From: HK-STAS-PATE-36 sp964610345
GTDB taxonomy: Bacteria > Patescibacteriota > Saccharimonadia > Saccharimonadales > JAGQNJ01
Direction: 5' to 3'
Assembly: GCA_964610345.1 (NCBI GenBank)
Contig: CAZSVQ010000009.1
Location: 1 to 25,962, forward strand
DNA length: 25,962 nt
Part shown: positions 13,815 through 22,194 of the stretch, one piece after another
How positions within the stretch are numbered: position 1 is the stretch's first letter
Layout: each line of letters begins with the position of its first letter
The notes under the pieces: model-generated
What the model saw: only the letters and a program-made list of their open reading frames with translations
Database searches by the model: none
Told to the model about the DNA's origin: nothing
Position numbers and translations under genes: made by a program

Positions 13815-14276
13815 ATGCAGAAAGCCCCAAATTTCAAACTCCAAGATCAGAATGGTAATTATAAAACACTTAATGATTATGCTGGGAAATGGCTGGTACT
13901 ATATTTCTACCCTAAAGACGATACTCCTGGATGCACTACAGAAGCCTGTAATTTTAGAGATGAACGTGATGCAATTGCCGAATTTGGCAATGCAGAAATA
14001 ATTGGCATTAGCAAAGATTCTGTTAAAAAACACGCCAACTTTGTTAAGAAGCACAATCTTAACTTTACATTATTAAGTGACCCTACTCATGGCATAATAG
14101 AAGCTTACGGTGCTTGGGGGCTTAAAAAATTTATGGGGCGTGAGTTTATTGGAATTCACCGTAATACATACATTATCGACCCTAGTGGCAATATCGTTAA
14201 AGAATTTAATAACGTAGACCCAAAAAAGCACGCATCAGAAATCATTGCCGTGTTAAAAAACTTCCAAAATATTTAG
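13815..14276 (+). CDS. bcp: Peroxiredoxin, Bcp/PrxQ type
   Basis: A 153-aa thiol peroxidase of usual Bcp length. The active-site segment is FYPKDDTPGCTTEACNFRDE, with peroxidatic Cys40 and Cys45 in the position of the Bcp resolving cysteine. It also has the PxxxT/C context, GISKDSVKKHANF and the LLSDPTHGIIEAYGAWG stretch, and a C-terminal NTYIIDPSGNI. It reduces peroxides in the cytoplasm using thioredoxin or a similar donor. AAGGAG (13797-13802) precedes the ATG by 12 nt and overlaps the kinase stop codon. It is downstream of the kinase on the same strand and convergent with the dockerin protein gene. Family assignment is secure. Confidence 0.95.
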   Translation: MQKAPNFKLQDQNGNYKTLNDYAGKWLVLYFYPKDDTPGCTTEACNFRDERDAIAEFGNAEIIGISKDSVKKHANFVKKHNLNFTLLSDPTHGIIEAYGAWGLKKFMGREFIGIHRNTYIIDPSGNIVKEFNNVDPKKHASEIIAVLKNFQNI

Positions 14277-14295
14277 GTTAGTAGTTTTTTCAGTG

Positions 14296-16527
14296 CTACT
14301 TACCATACCCTCCTAATAGTATACTCAAATCTCTTCCTGTTACCTGACCATCGCCTGTACAATCACCATTTGTGTTTGGTGTTACTGTTTTACGCCAATT
14401 GATTAATATGATGCCTAGGTCTTTCATGTTTATTACATTGGCTTCTGCTGATGGGGTTTTAACAAAATCACATTGTTTTGTTGGTAGCGGAGTTGAGGTG
14501 ACTGTAATTGTCGCGGTTTTTGGATCTGAATTTATGTTTAAGGTGTCGACTGCTGTGGCTTCAATAGTATGACTACCGGCTGAAAGTGTAACGGTTGCGT
14601 TGTAGGGGGCTGTGGTTATTGGGTTACCTACTTGTTGTCCATCAAGTTTTATGATGACATGTTTAACAGCTACATTGTCTGAGGCTGTGGTTTTGATTGT
14701 GTATTGGCCTTCTGGTATGGAGGCACCATTTATGGGATCTGTTAAGTTTACTACAGGCTTCGTGGTGTCAGGTATGGTGTTAGCTATTGTTATAGTTACT
14801 TCACTACTCATTGATTCAAATACAGCTGTAGTGGCTTTCGCAGTGACTTTATGTGTACCGTTAGTATACTTAGTTGTATCTAGTTGGTAGGTATAGGGAG
14901 CTTGGTTGTCTGCTGGGGTAAGGGGTTGGTTGTCAATATAGAATTGAACTGATGTGATGGGGCTTTCATTATCTGTAGCTGTAGCACTCAGAGTAGCCGA
15001 ACCAACGAGTGAACCAGTTGGTGGGGTGACGGTGACTGTTGGGGGGGTGGTGTCAGGGATGGGAGTGGAAGTTCCATATGAAGCTGAAAGCCATTTGCAG
15101 TAATTTTTAGATGTTGTACCATCTGCACATTGAACAGTAGGAGGCTCTACAACATATAAATTACTTCTATTAATTAACCCTTTTAACAAATCATTACCCC
15201 CTAAATCCGGCCCCAGAGCCAAACTCTTCCATTTTGCCGCATTATCTGGGTTAACCCCACCAACCATTTGAACATCTGGCCTAGAACCATTAGTATCAAC
15301 AACAATCATCCCATAATCCCTGATAGCTCTAGCAAAAATTTTAGCTGTTTCGGCACGACGTGGATTATTTTGTAAATCGCTTCTAGAAGCAACCCATGCA
15401 TCAATTTGTTCGTATGTTAAGTTAATTGAAAAACGCATTCCTTCGGGTATACGTCGATTCAATGTATACGTCGATTTAAAAGGTTCACTCATATAATTTG
15501 ATTCGACAGTAAGTCCACCGTGCTCAAATTTACTAGCTGGTGCCAAAGCGGTGCCACATGAATTACCCTCCGCATTTGTGCCTAGCTGTTGCGATGTACA
15601 AATTGGTCCAAATGAAGTATTTGGTATAGAAATACCTAAGGCATGCCTAATCTCTCCGGCTAAAACTTCATCAGGTGTTGTTAATGTTGCATAATATGAC
15701 AAACCTACGCCTCTTTCGCTAACATAACCTTCGTGAGTTCTGTAATCTATAATATTTCCGTCGTGACCTCTACCAATCTTGATTGACATTCCACATACTC
15801 TACCACCACTGTACAGCATACAGCCTCCAGCATTGTAACCCCATATTGTATAAATTCTACCTTCTGTAATACCTGGTCTATCGTCTATAATAATTATTTC
15901 ATTATCACCACCCATGCCCGTCTTCCAATTAGAATTCCACGGAATCTTTGCTTCCGGCAAGTTACTCTCATAACCCGGTCTTGCTATGTTTGGAGTACTA
16001 TTGTATTTTATTCCATCTAGATTTGATGGTTCAGACGCCCCACTTGCAGTAATCATTACCTGCTTTTCAGATGTTGCTTTACTTGCCAGATAAACTTCAC
16101 GCGTAAACAAATTGGCTAACCCATCTGGGTCAAAAAGTGTTGGATTTTCAGGGAACCCAGGGCTAACACCAATTATTCCATCATATTGGTCAAGAGTATT
16201 TACGCCATCATTCATATGAGCCCAATCAATAAACCTATTGGCATAATCTGATGACTTTGAATATTTCGCCAGATTACATACAGGCTGATTCCAAACTGCT
16301 TGTCCAAAAGGTACCAGATAGTTGTATGGTGTTACTGTTGCTCCGCATGATGCGTTAGCAGTAGGTGAGCTTGGAGTTGCTGCATTGCCAAAACTCAAAA
16401 CCCAAGCACCAATTGATGCAAATAATAAAATAGCAACTAATCCAAAAAATCTTCTGCGTTTTGTAACCGTAATTTTTGATTTTTTCATTGCTGATTTTTT
16501 ATGTATCTGACCTCTGCAACGTTTCAT
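14296..16527 (-). CDS. Large secreted protein with Ig-like repeats and a C-terminal dockerin-like domain
   Basis: A 743-aa surface or secreted protein. A basic N-terminus and hydrophobic segment (about 28-45, ending AWVLSFGNAA) act as signal peptide or anchor. A unique domain of about 430 residues (50-490) contains several Cys and the phrases GEIRHAL, IPEGMRFSI and FARAIRDYGMIVVDTNG, a combination I associate with secreted bacterial proteins of unclear function. Two Ig-like domains follow (about 495-590 and 593-685), each opening with PDTTPPTV or PDTTKPVV and containing a bacterial Ig/chitobiase-like pattern. The C-terminus (about 695-743) holds NGDCTGDGQVTGRDLSILLGGYG, a dockerin-type calcium loop; the first repeat is degenerate. 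Start 16527 has a TAAGG Shine-Dalgarno 8 nt upstream; a second Met at 16488 lacks one. Dockerins normally bind cohesins, but none is encoded here. Confidence 0.82.
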   Translation of the reverse strand: MKRCRGQIHKKSAMKKSKITVTKRRRFFGLVAILLFASIGAWVLSFGNAATPSSPTANASCGATVTPYNYLVPFGQAVWNQPVCNLAKYSKSSDYANRFIDWAHMNDGVNTLDQYDGIIGVSPGFPENPTLFDPDGLANLFTREVYLASKATSEKQVMITASGASEPSNLDGIKYNSTPNIARPGYESNLPEAKIPWNSNWKTGMGGDNEIIIIDDRPGITEGRIYTIWGYNAGGCMLYSGGRVCGMSIKIGRGHDGNIIDYRTHEGYVSERGVGLSYYATLTTPDEVLAGEIRHALGISIPNTSFGPICTSQQLGTNAEGNSCGTALAPASKFEHGGLTVESNYMSEPFKSTYTLNRRIPEGMRFSINLTYEQIDAWVASRSDLQNNPRRAETAKIFARAIRDYGMIVVDTNGSRPDVQMVGGVNPDNAAKWKSLALGPDLGGNDLLKGLINRSNLYVVEPPTVQCADGTTSKNYCKWLSASYGTSTPIPDTTPPTVTVTPPTGSLVGSATLSATATDNESPITSVQFYIDNQPLTPADNQAPYTYQLDTTKYTNGTHKVTAKATTAVFESMSSEVTITIANTIPDTTKPVVNLTDPINGASIPEGQYTIKTTASDNVAVKHVIIKLDGQQVGNPITTAPYNATVTLSAGSHTIEATAVDTLNINSDPKTATITVTSTPLPTKQCDFVKTPSAEANVINMKDLGIILINWRKTVTPNTNGDCTGDGQVTGRDLSILLGGYGK

Positions 16528-16592
16528 ATTATTAACCTTAATAGCATAAGTACTTAGTTAGTACTATACCAATAATATTAATTTAGGTAAAA

Positions 16593-18368
16593 CTAGTCTC
16601 TTTTTAATAACACCGTGAAGGCCTCGGCCGGGATGTCAACTTGACCAAATCGCTTCATTCGAGCTTTGCCTTTTTTTTGCTTTTCTAGTAGTTTACGACG
16701 CCTAGTCACGTCACCACCATACAATTTTTGAGTAACATCTTTGCGGAACGAACTTACATCTTCTCTGGCAATAAATTTACCACCTACACCAGCTTGCAAA
16801 GCAACTTTAAATTGTTGTCGTGGTATAACCTCTTTGAGCTTAGCTACCACCTCACGACCTAAACTTTGCGCTTCAGAACGGTGAACCATAACAGACAACG
16901 CTTCTACCATGTCGCCAGCTACATAAAAATCTACTTTGACTAAATCTTGAGTGCGATAATTAGCCAATTCATAATTAAATGAGCCGTAACCACTAGTGAC
17001 GGTTTTGAGCTGATCATAAAAATCGGTTAGCAAGTTAGCCAGAGGCGCCTCGAATGTCATTACCGCTAGTTCATCTACATATGATACATTTTTTTGTATT
17101 CCCCGCTTGCTTGACACCAGTTGAATTACCGCCCCGACATATTGCTGTGGCACCACAACTTCACCATTTATCCAAGGCTCTTTTATCTCAAGTATTTTTG
17201 AAACATCGGGCAAGTCTGAGGCTGAGCGAATATCAAGCTCCTCGTTACCGGTCAAAACTACATGATAATCAGTTGAGGGATTGGTAATAATCAAATCTAA
17301 ATTATACTCGCGCTCGAGTCTCTCTTTAATAATCTCCATGTGTAGCAAGCCCAGAAAGCCAATCCGCATGCCAAAACCAAGTACTGGTGAATTTTCTGGA
17401 CTAAATTGTAATGCGGAATCACTCAAAGATAACTTGTCTATCGCATCTTTTAGTACATTGTAATATTCATTGCTAGTCGGGAAGAAACCAGCATAAACAA
17501 ACGGCTTAACATCTTTATAGCCTGGTAATGGTTGCTGGGCTGGTGCTTTATTTAGCGTAATTGTATCACCAACTTTGGCCTCGCGCGTGCTTTTTAAGTT
17601 TGTGACAATATAGCCAATTTCACCAGTATCAATTTTTGGTAGTGCCGACATTTCTGGCTTTAATGCCCCAACTTCTAAGGCAATTCCATGCGCATCGGTG
17701 GCCATCATAACTATGTCGTCAGTTTTTTTTATCGAGCCGTCAATCAACCGCACATACAAAATTACTCCTCGGTAATCATCATAATAACTGTCAAATATTA
17801 AAGCCCTAGCAGCATCAGATGGATTACCTTGCGGTGCCGGGACTTGATTAACCACTGTATCTAATACTACTGGCACACCATCGCCTGTTTTGGCAGAAAT
17901 GTGCATAATGTCTTCTTTTTTACAGCCTAGCAAAGAAATGACTTCGGCACTAACGCGGTCAACATCAGCCGCCGGCAAATCAATCTTATTTAGAACCGGG
18001 ATGATGGTAAGGTCAGCTGCCATTGCTAAATACACATTAGCCAGAGTCTGCGCTTGAATCCCTTGAGTAGCATCAACCACCAAAATAGCTCCCTCGCAAG
18101 CCTCTAAACTACGTGATACTTCGTAGCTAAAATCAACATGGCCGGGCGTATCAATTAAATTTAGTTGATAACCCTTATAATCCATGCGCACAGGTTGCAG
18201 TTTTATGGTTATACCTTTTTCGCGCTCGAGATCCATGCGGTCAAGTAGTTGTGCCTTCATGTCGCGTTTTTGTACAGTGCCAGTTAGTTCTAGCAAACGA
18301 TCAGCCAAAGTCGACTTACCGTGATCAATGTGGGCAATAATACAAAAGTTTCGAATTTTATCTTGCAT
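16593..18368 (-). CDS. lepA: Elongation factor 4 (LepA), translational GTPase
   Basis: A 591-aa, full-length LepA/EF4, a ribosome-binding GTPase related to EF-G that affects elongation and initiation or assembly under stress. G1 AHIDHGKS (12-19), switch II/G3 DTPGH (73-77), G4 NKID (127-130). The LepA-specific C-terminal domain is present, with MTFEAPLANLL, DLVKVDFYVAGDMVEALSVM and the basic end RRKLLEKQKKGKARMKRFG. It lies 50 nt after murJ on the same strand and has its own TATACT -10 (18381-18386) 12 nt before the ATG, predicting a leader of about 5 nt. Confidence 0.98.
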   Translation of the reverse strand: MQDKIRNFCIIAHIDHGKSTLADRLLELTGTVQKRDMKAQLLDRMDLEREKGITIKLQPVRMDYKGYQLNLIDTPGHVDFSYEVSRSLEACEGAILVVDATQGIQAQTLANVYLAMAADLTIIPVLNKIDLPAADVDRVSAEVISLLGCKKEDIMHISAKTGDGVPVVLDTVVNQVPAPQGNPSDAARALIFDSYYDDYRGVILYVRLIDGSIKKTDDIVMMATDAHGIALEVGALKPEMSALPKIDTGEIGYIVTNLKSTREAKVGDTITLNKAPAQQPLPGYKDVKPFVYAGFFPTSNEYYNVLKDAIDKLSLSDSALQFSPENSPVLGFGMRIGFLGLLHMEIIKERLEREYNLDLIITNPSTDYHVVLTGNEELDIRSASDLPDVSKILEIKEPWINGEVVVPQQYVGAVIQLVSSKRGIQKNVSYVDELAVMTFEAPLANLLTDFYDQLKTVTSGYGSFNYELANYRTQDLVKVDFYVAGDMVEALSVMVHRSEAQSLGREVVAKLKEVIPRQQFKVALQAGVGGKFIAREDVSSFRKDVTQKLYGGDVTRRRKLLEKQKKGKARMKRFGQVDIPAEAFTVLLKRD

Positions 18369-18379
18369 ATTCAGAACAT

Positions 18380-18418
18380 CAGTATAACAGAGGTGGCGAG
18401 CTTATACCAATTATACTG
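18380..18418. repeat. Inverted repeat around the lepA promoter
   Basis: CAGTATAA (18380-18387) and TTATACTG (18411-18418) form an 8-bp inverted repeat separated by 23 nt, filling the murJ-lepA gap. The left arm contains the lepA -10. It could be a weak hairpin in a murJ read-through transcript, a binding site for a dimeric regulator, or chance. Confidence 0.3.
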
Positions 18419-20002
18419 TTAAATCTTAATCGGTTTTAGAATAATTTCTTTAGCTTTGGCAACGACAATCTTAGCTTGGTCCAAACCAAAAATGAACGAT
18501 ACAGTCAAGTGCGTCAAAAAAGTTACACTTGCAATAATAATTAGTTTACTACCGAGTTCTACAATACCTTTATCATCAATATTGAGCGGCAAAAATGAAA
18601 CAGAAATAAATGCCGCTACCACACTAAACCCAGCAACTGGTATGAGTTTGCCAATATTAGACCAAAAATACCCACCAAAAATTTTTCTATCTTTAATCAT
18701 CATAATTATCATTAAAATTCCCACCTCACTCAAAGCTACGATTGACTGTGCTAGTGCCAACCCCGCCACTCCATAAGAATCTGACTTGGCTAATGTAAAT
18801 GCTAAGTAGATGTTTAGTGCAATCGCAAAAATAGAAACATAAAGTGGCGTCAACGTATCTTTATTGGCATAAAAATAGCGTGACAACATCGAGTAAATAA
18901 TGCGGCCGACAATTGCCGCAATCAAATAGCCAAAGATAAGCGCTACTTCTGGTGCAACATCACCAAAAATAATACGCGCTAAATAACCACGGGCAAAATA
19001 GCCAACTATCGCCACAGGCGTCACCAGCCATAACATAGTTAACAGCACCTTTATAAAATCTCGCCTAAATAAATCCGGCCTGTTTTGTGACAAACGTTCG
19101 ATTAAACGCGGGAACGCAGCCGTCGCTATTGAGTTACCAATTAACATAATTGGCACATTATGGAGCGTTGTTGCATAAGTATAATAACTAACCGGCCCGA
19201 CACCCAGTGCTTGCGCCCGGTTGACCTCTACAACACTATTCACTTGATCAATTCCTTGGTCTAACGAGCGTGCTGGCAACTGCCGAAGCACAAATCTAAA
19301 GTCCGGGTTCTTCCAGTGAATTTTAGGTGAGTATTTAAAGCCTAGCCCTGTCATACCAAGTAACGAAACAAGCATTTGCAATACTCCACCAATTAATGCG
19401 CCTACCCCTAGACCAATAACACCCAAATTATCTTTAAACAAAAACACCGAGGTTATGATTGCCAAGTTCCAAAATAATGACGATATAGCATAAAAGAAAA
19501 ACCTGCCATAAGTTTGCTGTAATGAAGTAACAATACCACCGACAGCAAAAAACAACGGGTTAAGTGCCAATAATTGCATAATTGTTACCGATTCTTGGAG
19601 GTTTTCTGGTGGTAAATTTGGCGCTAATGCATGCATCAAAGGTTTAGCAAAAACAAAAATTACTACAGACACACCAAACATAGCAATCATAGTAACGTTT
19701 AGTAAGCTGTTTGTGATATCTTGCACGGCTTTTTTATTGCCAGCCGCAATTTTATCCGATAATACCGGCATATATGCAACCCCAAGCGCACCAGCGGCAA
19801 TTGTAAAATAAAAAAAGTCGGGTATTACAAATGCTGCAAAAAAAGCATCCGAAGCACCCGGGTCCAGAGTTGTAAAATTAGTTGCAATCAAACGATTGCG
19901 CATGAAGCCCAAACCTTGACCAATCATTGCCACAACGATTAGCAATGTAGCAGCACCGCCAAGTGAAACTTTTTTGTTAGCACGTTTTAATATTCTATTC
20001 AT
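18419..20002 (-). CDS. murJ: Lipid II flippase MurJ (MviN)
   Basis: A 527-aa polytopic membrane protein of the MOP superfamily, with about 14 hydrophobic helices across its length. The MurJ-typical N-terminus is clear: GGAATLLIVVAMIGQGLGFMRNRLIATNF, then DAFFAAFVIPDF. Later come the conserved ARSLDQGIDQVN-like stretch, GNSIATAAFPRL, and RYFYANKDTLTPLYVS. It moves lipid II across the cytoplasmic membrane for peptidoglycan synthesis, implying that this organism makes its own wall. TTGACA lies 32-37 nt upstream of the ATG but has no good -10. lepA follows 50 nt downstream on the same strand. Family is secure. Confidence 0.95.
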   Translation of the reverse strand: MNRILKRANKKVSLGGAATLLIVVAMIGQGLGFMRNRLIATNFTTLDPGASDAFFAAFVIPDFFYFTIAAGALGVAYMPVLSDKIAAGNKKAVQDITNSLLNVTMIAMFGVSVVIFVFAKPLMHALAPNLPPENLQESVTIMQLLALNPLFFAVGGIVTSLQQTYGRFFFYAISSLFWNLAIITSVFLFKDNLGVIGLGVGALIGGVLQMLVSLLGMTGLGFKYSPKIHWKNPDFRFVLRQLPARSLDQGIDQVNSVVEVNRAQALGVGPVSYYTYATTLHNVPIMLIGNSIATAAFPRLIERLSQNRPDLFRRDFIKVLLTMLWLVTPVAIVGYFARGYLARIIFGDVAPEVALIFGYLIAAIVGRIIYSMLSRYFYANKDTLTPLYVSIFAIALNIYLAFTLAKSDSYGVAGLALAQSIVALSEVGILMIIMMIKDRKIFGGYFWSNIGKLIPVAGFSVVAAFISVSFLPLNIDDKGIVELGSKLIIIASVTFLTHLTVSFIFGLDQAKIVVAKAKEIILKPIKI

Positions 20003-20167
20003 AATGCACTAATCTTGTACCTTACTCAATGTCAAAAATATAATATACTCAAAATAAATTTTGAAGCTACATTGTGGTTTAATTTTAGTGTTTTGGTTTG
20101 CGAAAACATACATTCACATCTAATTATAAGATGACATCGGCAATCAGGCTAGTCAAATTTGAACTTT

Positions 20168-22039
20168 TTAATATAAAGCGGCTGAATGTGGCATATGTGC
20201 ACCTTCCAGTATCTCGTGAACTTCATCTGCCTCAACCGTTTCTTTTAATAGCAGAGCTTGTTTAAGCTCTTCCAACTTGTGTTTGTTAGCTTTTATTACT
20301 TCTCGAGCACGGTGTGCAGCCTCAGTAATAAGATTTTCAACCTCTTCGTCAATCTGCTTAGCTGTCTCGTCAGAATAATCACGCTCATGGACTAATTTAT
20401 CAAGCATCATGCCGTCTTCTACATGGAATACTTGGTTACGCAATTTTTTACCCATTCCTTGGTTTATTACCATATCTCGTGCAAGTTCGGCAGCTTTCTG
20501 CAAATCATTACCAGCACCAGTAGTGACCCTATCAGCTCCGTAAACAACCTCTTCGGCAATACGCCCACCAAGCGCACGTGCCAAAACATCTTTAAACTCA
20601 ATAATACTGTGGTAACTTTTGTCTTCTGGCGGAATAAACCACGTCACACCGCCCGTACCACCGCGAGGAATAATTGTAACTTTGTGCACCATGTCGCTAT
20701 CTGGTAATATATGCCCGACAATTGCGTGACCCGCTTCATGATAGGCAGTTAACTCTTTTTCTTTTTCGTTCATGATTTTGCTTTTACGCTCAGGCCCAAT
20801 TGCAACCTTTTCAAATGCCGAGGTCACATCACTTTGTGTAATCTCTTTGCGGTCATGCCTAGCGGCAATAATAGCTGCTTCGTTTGCGATATTTGACAAA
20901 TCAGCACCAGACGAACCAGCTGTCTTGGCCGCTAGAGCATCAAGATCAACATTGTTAGCCATTGGTTTTTTAGCAAAGTGCACCTTTAATATTTCTTCTC
21001 TGTCTTTACGGTCTGGTAAACCAATATTCACCCGGCGGTCAAAACGGCCAGGGCGTAAAAGGGCAGGGTCTAGTACATCAGCGCGGTTAGTTGCAGCCAA
21101 GATAATCACATTTTGCCCCTGCTCAAATCCATCCATTTCAACTAATATTTGGTTGAGGGTTTGCTCGCGTTCATCATGGCCACCACCCATTCCGCTACCC
21201 CGCTTACGGCCAACGGCGTCAATTTCATCAACAAAAATAATACATGGAGCATTCTTTTTAGCTTTGGCAAACAAATCACGGACACGTGATGCACCAACAC
21301 CAACAAACATTTCAACAAATTCTGAACCAGATATACTAAAGAATGGGACATTAGCTTCACCAGCGACCGCCCGTGCAAGCATAGTCTTTCCCGTACCGGG
21401 AGGTCCCACCAAAAGCACGCCCTTAGGAATCTTTGCCCCGACAGATTCAAACTTTTTAGGAAACTTCAAAAACTCTACTACCTCTTCAAGATCTTGCTTA
21501 GCCTCTTCTGTACCAGCAATATTTTTAAAGACAACTTTGTCTTTTTCGTTACCATAAAGCCGGGCTTTGCTTTTACCAAAACTCATCGCTTGGTTGCCCT
21601 GCCCTTGGGCGCTCCTTAGCATAAAGAATAAAACTCCCGTTATGATGATGACAGGCAACAAAGAAATACCAACATTGGTCCACATACTTCCGCTATTTGA
21701 CTCTGGCTTAACTTCAACTGTGGTTTTCCCTTGCTCTAAGCCTTGTTCATAGATACTTGACCCGGGCTCTTTGCGTGATTGAACAGTCGGTTTATCGTCA
21801 CCTTTTTTAGTAACTTCAAGTTCGTTACCAGTAACTGTAATATAAGATACTTCACCATTATTGGCTTGGCTAACTACATCAGATAATGGCACTTCTTTGA
21901 GTTGACTTGGCTGATTATAGGCTGCGTAAATAATCAATACAAATAGTATTATTAATGCAATAAAACCGACGCTTTTAAAGCCTTTATTACGGTTATAGTC
22001 TTTATTTTTTCCCTTCGGCTTAAATACAGTTTTGCTCAT
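20168..22039 (-). CDS. ftsH: ATP-dependent zinc metalloprotease FtsH
   Basis: A 623-aa, full-length membrane-bound AAA+ protease. Two membrane helices (about 24-41 and 124-142) flank a small extracytoplasmic domain of about 80 residues. AAA domain: Walker A GPPGTGKT (212-219), pore loop FVGVGA (245-250), Walker B CIIFVDE (266-272), SRH ATNRADVLDPALLRPGRFDR. Protease domain: HEAGH (434-438) with a third zinc ligand likely Asp512 in GAGNDLQ. It degrades misfolded membrane proteins and regulators. It is a separate leftward gene with a consensus -10 close to its ATG and no CIRCE, so its control differs from that of the DnaK system. Confidence 0.98.
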   Translation of the reverse strand: MSKTVFKPKGKNKDYNRNKGFKSVGFIALIILFVLIIYAAYNQPSQLKEVPLSDVVSQANNGEVSYITVTGNELEVTKKGDDKPTVQSRKEPGSSIYEQGLEQGKTTVEVKPESNSGSMWTNVGISLLPVIIITGVLFFMLRSAQGQGNQAMSFGKSKARLYGNEKDKVVFKNIAGTEEAKQDLEEVVEFLKFPKKFESVGAKIPKGVLLVGPPGTGKTMLARAVAGEANVPFFSISGSEFVEMFVGVGASRVRDLFAKAKKNAPCIIFVDEIDAVGRKRGSGMGGGHDEREQTLNQILVEMDGFEQGQNVIILAATNRADVLDPALLRPGRFDRRVNIGLPDRKDREEILKVHFAKKPMANNVDLDALAAKTAGSSGADLSNIANEAAIIAARHDRKEITQSDVTSAFEKVAIGPERKSKIMNEKEKELTAYHEAGHAIVGHILPDSDMVHKVTIIPRGGTGGVTWFIPPEDKSYHSIIEFKDVLARALGGRIAEEVVYGADRVTTGAGNDLQKAAELARDMVINQGMGKKLRNQVFHVEDGMMLDKLVHERDYSDETAKQIDEEVENLITEAAHRAREVIKANKHKLEELKQALLLKETVEADEVHEILEGAHMPHSAALY

Positions 22040-22050
22040 ATACTAGCAAC

Positions 22051-22079
22051 ATTATACAGATTCAACTTCTTTGTGGCCA
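22051..22079 (-). promoter_or_regulatory. ftsH promoter (-35 TGGCCA, 17 nt, -10 TATAAT)
   Basis: Perfect TATAAT (22051-22056) on the minus strand, with TGGCCA (four of six to TTGACA) at 22074-22079 and a 17-nt spacer. The hexamer ends 11 nt before the ATG, giving a predicted leader of about 4 nt. Confidence 0.55.
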
Positions 22080-22129
22080 TACTTTAATGCGGGAATGGCA
22101 AAAATTGCTATTAATTTGGGATGTTAAAC

Positions 22130-22154
22130 AATTATAAAATATAGTTTTATAATT
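22130..22154. terminator. Perfect AT-only hairpin after the anchor-U protein gene
   Basis: AATTATAAAA (22130-22139) and TTTTATAATT (22145-22154) pair perfectly over 10 bp around a 5-nt loop. It lies 40 nt beyond the stop of the leftward secreted-protein gene and upstream of the ftsH promoter. With no G-C pair it is weak as a classical intrinsic terminator; a protein-binding site is the alternative. Confidence 0.35.
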
Positions 22155-22194
22155 TTGTGTCTTTTGTTAAAGCTACTTGGTAGGGCTTTTGGGA

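Noticed and set aside
14279..14299. AGTAG...CTACT hairpin at the bcp/dockerin-gene junction
   Set aside because: A 5-bp stem with an 11-nt loop is too weak to call a terminator, although a convergent junction is where one would be expected.
14400..15110. G/T-rich, repeat-looking stretch on the plus strand
   Set aside because: It is the complement of Pro/Thr-rich Ig-like domains; similarity between copies comes from two related protein domains, not a DNA repeat or CRISPR.
20049..20064. TCAAAAT/ATTTTGA short palindrome between murJ and ftsH
   Set aside because: Only a 2-nt gap between the arms and AT-rich; could not form a useful RNA hairpin and such sites are frequent by chance.
20772..21557. 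261-codon open frame on the plus strand opposite ftsH
   Set aside because: It lies entirely antisense to the strongly conserved FtsH AAA domain, has Ser/Ala/Thr-rich composition typical of a mirrored frame, and has no promoter or family match.
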